A stretch of DNA of 45,081 nt from JAWXCM01 sp034408745 (GTDB lineage: Bacteria; Acidobacteriota; Terriglobia; Bryobacterales; Bryobacteraceae): NCBI GenBank assembly GCA_034408745.1, contig JAWXCM010000278.1, forward strand, positions 1-45,081. Reading direction: 5' to 3'. Shown piece after piece: positions 1 to 7,607 of the stretch. The position numbers and the translations under genes are program-made. The notes beneath the pieces are model-generated. The model had not been told where the DNA came from. It saw nothing but the letters and a program-made list of their open reading frames with translations, and made no database searches. Positions within the stretch are counted from its first letter, which is position 1. The number at the start of each line of letters is the position of its first letter.

Positions 1-828
1 GACCGCGCGCTCGGCCTGCCGCCGCTCAACACCACACTCGCGCGCCGCATGATGGAAGAGACAAAGATCTGGACAGCCCTGCAGGGCGTCCGCGGACGCG
101 CTCCGGTCAACACGGCGGCCCTGGAAGAGCTGATGGTCCGGTTCAGCCGCCTTGTGGTCGAGCAGCCCTGGATCAAAGAGATCGACATCAACCCCCTGCT
201 GGCGAGCCCTTCCGGCTTCCTCGCCCTCGACGCCCGCGTCATCGTTCATGACCAGAACATGCAGGAATCGCAGCTGGTGAAGTCGGCCATCCGCCCCTAC
301 CCCGTACAGTACGTCAAGTCGTGGCTGGCCAAAGACAACACCACCGTCACCGTGCGGCCCATCCGTCCGGAAGATGAGCACCGTATGGTCGACTTCCACG
401 AGCGCCTCAGCGAACGCACCGTTTACCAGCGCTACTTCCACTACCTGAAGCTGGAAAATCGCATCGCGCATGAGCGCCTGTCGCGCATCTGTTTTGTCGA
501 CTACGACCGTCAGGTGGTGATGGTGGCGGAGCGGTCGTTACCCGGCGTCGGCAAGCGGGAGATCGTAGGTGTCGGACGTCTGGTCCGCACCCTGAAGGAC
601 GGTCAGGCGGAGTTCGCGGTGCTGGTCGCCGACGACTTCCAGAACCGGGGCCTCGGCACCGAGCTCACCCGTACCCTGCTGCAGATCGCCCGCGAAGAGA
701 AGATCAAAACGGTGGTGGCGGAGATCCTCGCCGACAACGCCGGAATGGTCAGCGTCTGCCGCAACCTCGGCTTCGAGTGTGAGCTTCGCATGGACGAAGG
801 CACCATGGAAGCCGTCGCAAGACTCTAG
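1..828 (+). CDS. Acyl-CoA synthetase (ADP-forming)/GNAT fusion, C-terminal part
   Basis: The reading frame is open from base 1, so the gene begins upstream and 275 codons are visible. The first ~85 residues end an ATP-grasp domain of the ADP-forming acetyl-CoA synthetase type; the EIDINPLL motif is typical of that subunit. A GNAT acetyltransferase domain follows, starting at VTVRPIRPED, with the acetyl-CoA-binding stretch DFQNRGLGTEL. Fusions of this order are known as Pat-type protein lysine acetyltransferases, which acetylate and switch off acyl-CoA synthetases, or as acetate-CoA ligase/GNAT bifunctional proteins. Whether the CoA-ligase part is active cannot be judged because its CoA-binding domains and catalytic His lie outside the window. 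It ends with TAG, followed by three hairpins. Confidence 0.88.
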   Translation, partial: DRALGLPPLNTTLARRMMEETKIWTALQGVRGRAPVNTAALEELMVRFSRLVVEQPWIKEIDINPLLASPSGFLALDARVIVHDQNMQESQLVKSAIRPYPVQYVKSWLAKDNTTVTVRPIRPEDEHRMVDFHERLSERTVYQRYFHYLKLENRIAHERLSRICFVDYDRQVVMVAERSLPGVGKREIVGVGRLVRTLKDGQAEFAVLVADDFQNRGLGTELTRTLLQIAREEKIKTVVAEILADNAGMVSVCRNLGFECELRMDEGTMEAVARL

Positions 829-850
829 TCTGGAAGCCGCCAGAAGGGAA

Positions 851-932
851 CGGGCAGGCCAGTTTCAGCAGCCCTGCCTGACACCCTTTGGGGGGCAGCT
901 CCCCAGAGCTGCGGCGGACGCCCACGTCCGCC
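851..932. terminator. Three consecutive stem-loops after the GNAT fusion gene
   Basis: Three hairpins lie end to end: 851-858 with 873-880 (8 bp, one G-T, 14-nt loop); 895-901 with 906-912 (perfect 7 bp GCAGCTC/GAGCTGC, 4-nt loop); 913-919 with 926-932 (perfect 7 bp GGCGGAC/GTCCGCC, 6-nt loop). They begin 22 bp after the stop at 828. No T-tract follows, so a classical Rho-independent terminator is not shown. They may protect the mRNA 3' end, or be a REP-like repeat. Confidence 0.4.
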
Positions 933-964
933 AAGTCCGACCTTGTGGGGCACAGTCTCCTCGT

Positions 965-1244
965 CCCCGAACGCAGTCGAAGAATACAAGCAAGGTCACT
1001 CCCACATCGGCTCAGCCTGGGACGCCGGACCGCGTCAGAAACCCTGGGCCATCGACGGAATCGCCCGCGACTTCATCCGCGAAGCCGTCAAAAACAATGA
1101 CAAGCCATGGAGCGCGAGCGGCTTCCTGCCCAATCCCCATCCACAACTGGGATTACCACAAGCCTGAAACCGCGCTCGTCAGCAGCCGCCGTTACGGCGA
1201 GGTCGCCCCCGGCATCGGACACGCGATTCACATGCCCAGACACA
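965..1244 (+). pseudogene. Internally deleted partial copy of the TPR-thioredoxin gene at 2023-4218
   Basis: This stretch matches the downstream gene in four collinear blocks: 965-1070 = 2081-2186, 1069-1123 = 2371-2426, 1124-1133 = 2453-2462, and 1139-1244 = 2680-2785. Identity within the long blocks is above 90% by eye. About 430 bp of the source is missing in three internal deletions, and one base is lost in block 2. The first junction falls in a shared CGCCCGCG, as expected for deletion between short direct repeats. The copy lacks the signal peptide, the start codon and everything after residue ~255 of the source. It is a dead tandem duplicate. Confidence 0.9.
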
Positions 1245-1409
1245 GATGGACGATGGCTGAGACCTCGTGGGTCTGGCAATTGGAAGCAGCGACACTTTGC
1301 GTCCTGCAATTTCCCGGACCTGCATGACGCGTCAGGCGACCACCTGGCCGCGTTGAACGTGGGAAAGAATGGGTTAAGCTGGCGAAGCTGGATGATCTCA
1401 GGAGTAGCC

Positions 1410-1655
1410 ATGGAAATCGGGGCCTTCGAAGCGAAAAACATGCTTGGAATGCTGTTGGATCGGGTCGAACACGGTGAGGAGATCATCATTACTCGCCACG
1501 GCAAACCCGCTGCCCGACTGGTTCCCAATGCCGTGCGAATCGAGATACCACAAGCGCGCGCCCCACTGGAGCGTATCCGAACGCGGGCCGGGAACGTGAA
1601 AGAAATGTTCGATTGGGAGGTCGTAAGGGCGGACCGGGACACCGGGCGGCCATGA
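1410..1655 (+). CDS. vapB: Phd/YefM-type antitoxin of a VapBC-like toxin-antitoxin locus
   Basis: An 81-residue protein starting at ATG 1410 with a Shine-Dalgarno AGGAG five bases upstream. The N-terminus (MEIGAFEAKNMLGMLLDRV) and the segment EEIIITRHGKPAARLVP match the prevent-host-death antitoxin fold, which binds the operator as a dimer. The C-terminus, ending FDWEVVRADRDTGRP, is the kind that wraps around a PIN-domain toxin. The start of the toxin gene overlaps the stop by 4 bp (ATGA), the usual coupling. The antitoxin looks intact while its toxin is broken, so it would be an orphan antitoxin or a silent relic. Confidence 0.82.
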   Translation: MEIGAFEAKNMLGMLLDRVEHGEEIIITRHGKPAARLVPNAVRIEIPQARAPLERIRTRAGNVKEMFDWEVVRADRDTGRP

Positions 1656-1865
1656 ACATCGTTCTGGACAGTTCCGATCAGCGTCGATAGCGAGACGGAC
1701 CGGCAGGCGTGGGGCGCCACGCTCCAGTTGACGGAGCGTCATCGCCTTACCTTATACGATGCCGCGTATCTGGAACTCGCGCTGCGGCGTGGACTGCCGC
1801 TGGCATCCCTCGACAGGGAACTGCGCGGCGCCGCCCTGGCGGAAGGCGTCGCTGTCCTCGGTTAA
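1652..1865 (+). pseudogene. vapC: VapC-like PIN-domain toxin with the middle deleted
   Basis: The gene opens with ATG overlapping the antitoxin stop and reads MNIVLDSSDQRR then TAG at 1688. MNIVLDSS is the standard PIN start with its first catalytic Asp. A different frame from about 1680 to the TAA at 1863-1865 encodes the C-terminal end of a PIN domain: ETDRQAWGATLQLTERHRL, then TLYDAAYLELALRRGLPLA and SLDRELRGAALAEGVAVLG. PIN toxins have about 130 residues and roughly 70 are left. The central part with at least one conserved acidic residue is gone and the two ends are out of frame. The toxin cannot be active. Confidence 0.85.
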
Positions 1866-2008
1866 AGACCACAGGGCCCCCCGGCAAACGGAACAGGGGT
1901 GGCAGACAGCGTTTGCGACGCGTTGCCTCCCCACGCTGGACGCGTTTCTAACTTTCACAGTTCCCGAGTCCCGCCGCAGAGGCACTCCCACATTCTCCCC
2001 AGGTGCGG

Positions 2009-2014
2009 TATCCT
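2009..2014 (+). promoter_or_regulatory. -10-like hexamer TATCCT
   Basis: TATCCT ends 8 nt before the ATG at 2023, and no Shine-Dalgarno lies between them. Transcription starting 7-8 nt after the hexamer would begin at or next to the start codon (leaderless mRNA). No clear -35 box is seen. Confidence 0.45.
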
Positions 2015-2022
2015 GACCAACG

Positions 2023-4218
2023 ATGCGCTCCCGCAGTTCCCTCGTCGTGTTTTCGTTCGCGGTACTCAGCCTCACGGCAGCCCCGAACGCAGTCGAAGAA
2101 TACAAGCAAGGTCACTCCCACATCGGCCCCGCCTGGGATGCCGGACCGCGCCAGAAACCCTGGGCCATCGACGGAATCGCCCGCGCCGACTTCCCCATCT
2201 CCACCACCAACCCCGAGGTTCAGAAGTGGGTCAACCAGGGCAACGCGCTCCTGCATTCCTTCTGGTACTGGGAGGCCGAACGCGCCTTCCGCTGGGCCCT
2301 GAAACTCGAACCTGGCAACCCCATGCTCTACTGGGGACTCGCCCGATCCACCAACGGCGACCGCGCCCGCGACTTCATCCGCGAAGCCGTCAGGAACAAA
2401 CCCAAAGCCACGGAGCGCGAGCGGCTCTACATCGATGCTCTGGCCGCGCAACTCCTGCCCAACCCGCTGAAAGCCGGCGCGGGTGACGACAGCTACGAAC
2501 AGGGCGACGGCGACTCGAAGAAGTTCCTCGAGACACTCTGCGTCAAGTACCCCGACGACATGGAGGCCCGAGCCCTGCTCGCCCTCGCCAACATGGGCGG
2601 CGACCGCTATGGAGCGGAACTGATGATTCGTGAAGTGCTCGCCAGACAGCCGGATCATCCCGGCGCGCACCACTACCGCATCCACAACTGGGATTATCAC
2701 GAGCCGGAAACCGCGCTCCTCAGCAGCCGCCGTTACGGCGAAATCGCGCCCGGCATCGGACACGCGCTTCACATGCCCGGACACATCTTCAGCATCGTCG
2801 GCATGTGGAACGAAGCCGCCATCAGCATGGACGCGGCCACGCGGTCCGAAAAGAAATACATGCGCGACACCCTGACATTCCCGTTCAACAACTGGAATTA
2901 CGGGCACAATCGATACTATTTGTCCTACATCCAGGAACAGCTCGGCATGCCGGAGGCCTCCATCTTCGGCGCACGCCAGCTCGTCGACGCGCCAAAGGAC
3001 CCGGAATCCAACAACGACGGCCCGGTGTCCAGCTTCAGCTACGGCATCTCCGGCCTGCTTCGAACCCACATCCGCTTCGAGAAATGGGATGACCTTCTCA
3101 ACCCAAAGACCATCCCGTGGCGTGACGACGTGACGCGCGACAAGTTCACGAAGATCTACGGCGAAGCCCGGGCCTGGTTCGGCAAAGGCGACATCGCGAA
3201 AGCGGAAAAGTCGGTCACCGCATTCAACGCGCTCCGCAAGGACGCCGAGAAGGAAAAGGGCATGCGAGGCCAGGCGCAGTACGACATTATGGCGCTCGAA
3301 CTCAAAGCCCGCCTCGCACTCACCAAAGGCGAAGTACTGCAGGGACTCAGCTGGCTCGCCGACGCCGCACAGAAAGAGTTCGACATGCAGCGCCGTTACG
3401 CCGACCCACCCGTGTACCCGGAAGCCCTCTACAACGCGCTCGGCGAAGAGTACCTGAAGCTGAAAAGCCCCGGCCTGGCAATCACCGCCTTCAACAAAGC
3501 GCTCGACCTCACGAAGAATGATCTGTTCGCGCTCTCCGGCCTGGTTCGCGCGCATGCAGCCGCCGGTGAGAAGGACAAAGCGAAGCAGTACATGGGCCAG
3601 CTCCTGTATGTCACAAAGGACGCCGAACCCAAACTCGCGATCCTCGAACGCGCCAGGGCCTCCGGGATTGAAGCCGAGCCCCGTCCTGTAGTGCCAGGCG
3701 AAGAGCGCAACTACGTCCGAACCTCGCTGGAAAAGTTCGGCCCGCAGAAATGGGAGCCCTACGCCGCCCCGGACTTCGAAGTCCTCGACAAGGACGGCAA
3801 AAAGGTGAAGCTCGCCGACTACAAGGGAAAGAACGTGATCCTCGTCTTCTACCTCGGCGAAGAGTGCGCCCACTGCATGACGCAACTCCGCACCATCGGC
3901 AAGAAGAAGGAAGACTGGGAGCGGCTCGACACCGTGCTGCTCGCCGTAAGCAGCGCCCTGCCGAAGAAGAACGCCGACAGCACGAAGGCGATGGGCGAGC
4001 TCCCATTCCGCCTGCTCTCAGACAAAGACCACAGCAATGCCCGACGCTTCGGCTCCTGGGACGATTTCGAAGAAATGGAGCTCCATTCCACACTGCTTAT
4101 CGACAAAATGGGCCGCATTTACTGGGGCCGCATCGGAGGCGATCCGTTCAGCGACACCGCGTTCATTCAGAAGCAACTGGAACGGATGAATGAACTGACA
4201 CTGGCCGCTTCGCGCTGA
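2023..4218 (+). CDS. Secreted TPR protein with C-terminal thioredoxin-fold (AhpC/TSA-like) domain
   Basis: 731 residues. A signal peptide (MRSRSSLVVFSFAVLSLTAA) places it in the periplasm. Residues ~55-560 are helical TPR-type repeats (for example WYWEAERAFRWALKLEPGNP). Residues ~580-720 form a redoxin domain opening with YAAPDFEVLDKDGKKVKL. It carries FYLGEECAHC, giving Cys615 and Cys618 in a CxxC spacing, so a thiol-disulfide or peroxidase-like reaction is plausible. The reaction and partner are unknown. TPR and redoxin halves in one exported protein recur in acidobacteria, by my recollection. A decayed partial copy lies upstream at 965-1244. Its last 56 bp overlap the convergent transporter gene. 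Confidence 0.85.
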   Translation: MRSRSSLVVFSFAVLSLTAAPNAVEEYKQGHSHIGPAWDAGPRQKPWAIDGIARADFPISTTNPEVQKWVNQGNALLHSFWYWEAERAFRWALKLEPGNPMLYWGLARSTNGDRARDFIREAVRNKPKATERERLYIDALAAQLLPNPLKAGAGDDSYEQGDGDSKKFLETLCVKYPDDMEARALLALANMGGDRYGAELMIREVLARQPDHPGAHHYRIHNWDYHEPETALLSSRRYGEIAPGIGHALHMPGHIFSIVGMWNEAAISMDAATRSEKKYMRDTLTFPFNNWNYGHNRYYLSYIQEQLGMPEASIFGARQLVDAPKDPESNNDGPVSSFSYGISGLLRTHIRFEKWDDLLNPKTIPWRDDVTRDKFTKIYGEARAWFGKGDIAKAEKSVTAFNALRKDAEKEKGMRGQAQYDIMALELKARLALTKGEVLQGLSWLADAAQKEFDMQRRYADPPVYPEALYNALGEEYLKLKSPGLAITAFNKALDLTKNDLFALSGLVRAHAAAGEKDKAKQYMGQLLYVTKDAEPKLAILERARASGIEAEPRPVVPGEERNYVRTSLEKFGPQKWEPYAAPDFEVLDKDGKKVKLADYKGKNVILVFYLGEECAHCMTQLRTIGKKKEDWERLDTVLLAVSSALPKKNADSTKAMGELPFRLLSDKDHSNARRFGSWDDFEEMELHSTLLIDKMGRIYWGRIGGDPFSDTAFIQKQLERMNELTLAASR

Positions 4219-5074
4219 AGTACTTCACCAGCGCGACTCCGGCAAACACGAACACCATCGCCACCATCTCGCGCACCCCCAGCGGCTCGCGATACACCAC
4301 CCAGCCCAGGAACATCGCCACCACTGGATTCACGTAGTTATACGTGGTCACCAGCGACATCGGCAGATGTTCCAGCGCATATACGAACGCGCTGTAAGCC
4401 ACAATGGAACCGAACAGCACCAGCCACACCAGCGCCAGCGAACTGCGCATGGTCACCGGACCAGCGTGCGGAGGAATCACCAGGGCAAACGGCAGGAAGG
4501 CGAGGCCTGTGGCAAGCTGTTGAACCGCGCCCGAAATCGCCGGATGCGCTCGCGTCGGCTGACGCTTCTGCAGAATCGAACCCAGCCCCCACGAAATACA
4601 ACCGACTTGCAGGAGCAGGAACCCCGCTACCAGCCCGGGAGTCGCCGCCCCCGCGCCTTCCATCAACGACGGAGCCATCAGAATCGCCACACCAAGGAAC
4701 CCCACCAGCATCCCGCCCAGCGTCCGCATGTCGAGCCGCTCGCCGCCCGTCAGCGCTTCCAGCCCCACCATCCAGAACGCGCCCAGCGTGATGATGAGAG
4801 CAGCCATGCCGCTCGGCACCCACTGCTCGGTATAGACCAGAATTCCCGTGCCGCCCCCCAGCAGAAGCATTCCGTTGCGAGCCGTGATCCACAGCTCGCG
4901 ACCCGAAGGTATGTGCAGGCCAAACAGTCGCGCCCCGGTCAGCATCAGCGTTCCCGAAATCAGAAAGCGGGTGCAGATCAGATGAACAGGGCTAATCGAC
5001 TCCAGCGCCATCCGGATGCCCAGGTACGTGGTTCCCCAGAAGAACCACACAGCAATCAGCGCCATCCAGGCCAT
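4163..5074 (-). CDS. EamA-family (DMT) transporter
   Basis: A 303-residue integral membrane protein with about ten hydrophobic helices and two EamA repeats. It opens MAWMALIAVWFFWGTTYLG, and the WGTTYLGIRMAL pattern is typical of the drug/metabolite transporter superfamily. The start at 5074 is preferred over an ATG at 5125 because the membrane helix begins there and its ATG overlaps the lysC stop as TGATG, which implies translational coupling. The substrate cannot be read from sequence; family members export amino acids, nucleosides or drugs. Being coupled to aspartate kinase, export of an aspartate-family amino acid is a reasonable guess only. The 3' end overlaps the convergent TPR gene. 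Confidence 0.85.
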   Translation of the reverse strand: MAWMALIAVWFFWGTTYLGIRMALESISPVHLICTRFLISGTLMLTGARLFGLHIPSGRELWITARNGMLLLGGGTGILVYTEQWVPSGMAALIITLGAFWMVGLEALTGGERLDMRTLGGMLVGFLGVAILMAPSLMEGAGAATPGLVAGFLLLQVGCISWGLGSILQKRQPTRAHPAISGAVQQLATGLAFLPFALVIPPHAGPVTMRSSLALVWLVLFGSIVAYSAFVYALEHLPMSLVTTYNYVNPVVAMFLGWVVYREPLGVREMVAMVFVFAGVALVKYFSAKRPVSVHSSVPVASE

Positions 5075-6516
5075 CAGCCAGCCACGGCGGGAGCCCGGTC
5101 CGCCGCAAGCTGAGCCAGCCCACATTCCTCGTGAATCGCATGCACGGCCTTCTCAAGCCCGGCTCGATTCACAACAACCGCAATCGTCAGTTCGCTCGAC
5201 CCCTGGGCGATTGCAATGATATTGATCCCCTCGCGCGAGATTGCAGTGAAGATGCGGCCCGCAAGTCCCGGCGTGCCCTGCATCCCCTCGCCCACAATCG
5301 CCAGCAGCCCGACCTCGGTGTCCACATCCACGGGCTCCAGATACCCATGCGCCAGCTCGAGTGAGAACTCAGCCCCCAGCGCATCCATCGACGCCGGAAG
5401 CTCATCCTTGCGGATCAGGAAGCAGAAGCTCTGCCGGTACGACGAGCTGGTAAACGCCAGCACTTCCGAACCCGCACGCGCCAGCGCGTCCAGCGCCCGA
5501 CCCATAATCGCCGTCGGATTCACAGCCGACTTCGCAGTGTTCACCGTCACCAGAACCACGTTTGGCATCGACGTCACCGCGCGCGGGCCTCGTATCGTCG
5601 AGCTCGACCGGGGCACAATCCGAGTGCCCGGCGCAGCAAGGTTAAAACTGTTCTTGCTCCACACCGGAATTTCCTTCTCCACCAGCGGAGCCAGCGTGCG
5701 CGGATGCAGCACCTTCGCGCCGTTGTACGCGAGCTCGGCGGCCTCGTTGTAAGTCACCTCAGCCAGCACCGCGGCTTCCTTCACCAGCCTCGGATCGGCC
5801 GTCATGATGCCGTCCACGTCAGACCAGATCCACAGCTCCGTGGCGTCCATCACAGACGCCAGAATCGAAGCCGAGAAGTCCGACCCACCCCGTCCCAGCG
5901 TCGTACACCGGCCCTCCACAGTCGCGCCGTTGAACCCGGTCACAATCGGGATAATGCCGCCTTCCACCAGCGGCACCAGTTTCTCCACAGCCCGCTCGCG
6001 CGTCTCTTCGAGCATCGGTGTCGCATTCCCGAACTCGCAGTCCGTGACGACCACCTCCGCCGCATTCACCGCACTCGCATGCGCACCAGTCGAGTTGAGA
6101 TACGAAGAGATAATCAGCGCCGACAGCCGTTCGCCCACCGCCACGGCTTCATCTACCGACCGGGGCGGACGCTCACCCAGAATCAGCATGCCGTGCGCGA
6201 TTCTCCTGAACTCCCCAACAATAATGCTCACCTCGCAGATCGCGGACGAGCAGCCCGGCTCCGGAAGCAGCTCGCGGCACACTTCCACGTGCCGGGCCTC
6301 CAGCTTCTTCAGATTCGCTTCCACTTCCCCACTCCGGCCCGCCTCAGCCGCGCGCAAAGTGTCCAGCAACAAATCGGTGACCTTCGACATCGCCGAGACA
6401 ACAACCACCACGGGCCGTTCCCTCCGCTGCGCCGCGCAGATCTCAGCAGCCGCGCGGATCCGTTCCGCCGAGCCCATGCTCGTCCCGCCGAACTTCATCA
6501 CCAACAGGTTGTTCAT
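5074..6516 (-). CDS. lysC: Aspartate kinase
   Basis: 480 residues. It phosphorylates aspartate with ATP, the first step towards lysine, threonine, methionine and diaminopimelate. The N-terminal kinase core shows VMKFGGTSMGSAERI (phosphate-binding Lys and FGGTS), TTLGRGGSDFSA and the nucleotide-side segment WSDVDGIMTADPR. Two ACT regulatory domains follow from about residue 320 (NVVLVTVNTAKSAV and LLAIVGEGMQGTPGLAGRI), so feedback control by an end-product amino acid is expected. The length suits a monofunctional enzyme. It overlaps the cmk stop by 4 bp upstream and the transporter start downstream, forming a cmk-lysC-transporter operon. Confidence 0.95.
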   Translation of the reverse strand: MNNLLVMKFGGTSMGSAERIRAAAEICAAQRRERPVVVVVSAMSKVTDLLLDTLRAAEAGRSGEVEANLKKLEARHVEVCRELLPEPGCSSAICEVSIIVGEFRRIAHGMLILGERPPRSVDEAVAVGERLSALIISSYLNSTGAHASAVNAAEVVVTDCEFGNATPMLEETRERAVEKLVPLVEGGIIPIVTGFNGATVEGRCTTLGRGGSDFSASILASVMDATELWIWSDVDGIMTADPRLVKEAAVLAEVTYNEAAELAYNGAKVLHPRTLAPLVEKEIPVWSKNSFNLAAPGTRIVPRSSSTIRGPRAVTSMPNVVLVTVNTAKSAVNPTAIMGRALDALARAGSEVLAFTSSSYRQSFCFLIRKDELPASMDALGAEFSLELAHGYLEPVDVDTEVGLLAIVGEGMQGTPGLAGRIFTAISREGINIIAIAQGSSELTIAVVVNRAGLEKAVHAIHEECGLAQLAADRAPAVAG

Positions 6517-7202
6517 CGAGCGTATTCCTTCCCGTTTGAAGTGCGGGCACGGACCGTCTTCAGAATCTGCTCCACCACTTCGTCCAAATTCAATTCGCTC
6601 GAATCCACCAGATCGGCATCGGGCGCCTGACGCAGCCCGCCGTGCTCGCCCCGGTCGCGGCGGTCCCGCTCCGCCATGTCGCCCGCCAGTTCCGCTTCAT
6701 CGAACGCAACGCCCTTCTCCAGCAGTTCGGCTTTTCGTCGGCCGATGCGCACATCCAGCGCAGCATCCAGAAAGATCTTCACTTCGGCATCGGGAAACAC
6801 CGCGGTACCGATATCGCGGCCTTCCATCACGACGCTCGCCGTCTCACCCATGGCCCGTTGCTTGGCGATCAGCGCACGCCTTACACCTGGCGTCTGCGAC
6901 ACACGGGAAGTGCGGTCGCCCATGTGGGGCACTCGGATCTCATCGGTCACGTCCTCACCGTTAAGGAGCACCCGCTGCGGCGTTCCCGCCTCAAAGCGAA
7001 TGTCAGCTCCCAGCGCCAGTTGTTCCAGTTTGTGGAAGTCATCGTCGCTCACACCCGTTCGCATCGCCCACAGCGCCACGCAGCGATACATAGCCCCGGT
7101 GTCGATGTGGATAAAGCCCAGACGTGCCGCCAGCGTTTTCGCCACGGAGCTTTTACCCGCACCGGCAGGCCCGTCAATCGCGACAATCACGCGTTTTGCC
7201 AT
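6513..7202 (-). CDS. cmk: Cytidylate kinase
   Basis: 229 residues, the usual length. It transfers phosphate from ATP to CMP or dCMP in the cytoplasm. The P-loop is AIDGPAGAGKSSVAKTLA at residues ~9-26. IHIDTGAMYR is the characteristic substrate-side motif, and EGRDIGTAVFPDA is the CMP-binding signature. The LID-type region carries AERDRRDRGE. It is the first gene of the leftward operon, and the start ATG at 7202 is 45 bp from the divergent gene at 7248. A TACACT hexamer ends 10 nt before its start codon. Confidence 0.96.
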   Translation of the reverse strand: MAKRVIVAIDGPAGAGKSSVAKTLAARLGFIHIDTGAMYRCVALWAMRTGVSDDDFHKLEQLALGADIRFEAGTPQRVLLNGEDVTDEIRVPHMGDRTSRVSQTPGVRRALIAKQRAMGETASVVMEGRDIGTAVFPDAEVKIFLDAALDVRIGRRKAELLEKGVAFDEAELAGDMAERDRRDRGEHGGLRQAPDADLVDSSELNLDEVVEQILKTVRARTSNGKEYAR

Positions 7203-7235
7203 TGATTCTTTCAGTGTAACGTGGGGTACGCGCGC

Positions 7236-7241
7236 TACAAT
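7236..7241 (+). promoter_or_regulatory. -10-like hexamer TACAAT
   Basis: TACAAT ends 6 nt before the ATG at 7248 with no Shine-Dalgarno between them, in the 45-bp divergent region with cmk. It has the same arrangement as at 16243-16248. Confidence 0.5.
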
Positions 7242-7247
7242 TCGTTC

Positions 7248-7607
7248 ATGATGTTGAGAAATGTGGTCCTGACTCTCACGCTGGCCGCGTCGCTGTTCGC
7301 GGCGGACGCCGCACTCGTGACGGCGAAGAAGATGATTGCGGAGAAGAAGTACGACGATGCCATCACGGCGCTGGCGAAGTCCGATGCCAAGTCCCCGGAG
7401 GTAAAGAAGGCGCTCGTCGACGCTTACCTCGGCAAGGGCGACACCCTGATGAACGACCCCGCGCTGCCGCCCCGCACCAAGTACCCCGGCGCCCTCAAGG
7501 CATACCGGACCGTCCTCACGTACGACGCGGCAAACGCGAAAGCCAAAACCAGCATCAAGACCATCGAAGATATCTACAAGTCGATGGGCCGGCCCATTCC
7601 TCAGTAA
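7248..7607 (+). CDS. Small secreted TPR-like protein
   Basis: 119 residues starting ATG ATG at 7248. MMLRNVVLTLTLAASLFAADA is a signal peptide. The rest is helical and Lys/Ala-rich, with one TPR-like hairpin pair (AEKKYDDAITALAKSD and YPGALKAYRTVLTYDAANA). It has no enzymatic motif and probably acts as a periplasmic scaffold or binding protein. Upstream in-frame codons to 7221 are excluded because they precede the signal peptide and overlap the promoter hexamer. The stop TAA (7605-7607) directly abuts the stop of the convergent amidohydrolase gene. Confidence 0.75.
   Translation: MMLRNVVLTLTLAASLFAADAALVTAKKMIAEKKYDDAITALAKSDAKSPEVKKALVDAYLGKGDTLMNDPALPPRTKYPGALKAYRTVLTYDAANAKAKTSIKTIEDIYKSMGRPIPQ

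Noticed and set aside
1088..1720. Minus-strand frame through the decayed copy and antitoxin
   Set aside because: The plus strand explains both the duplicate and the antitoxin; the frame has no coding signature.
1948..3885. Long minus-strand open frame (645 codons) opposite the TPR-thioredoxin gene
   Set aside because: It mirrors a well-supported gene; the product is a low-complexity Val/Glu/Gly-rich shadow typical of high-GC antisense frames.
5804..6964. 386-codon plus-strand frame opposite lysC and cmk
   Set aside because: Ser/Arg-rich shadow of two enzymes with complete signatures on the minus strand.
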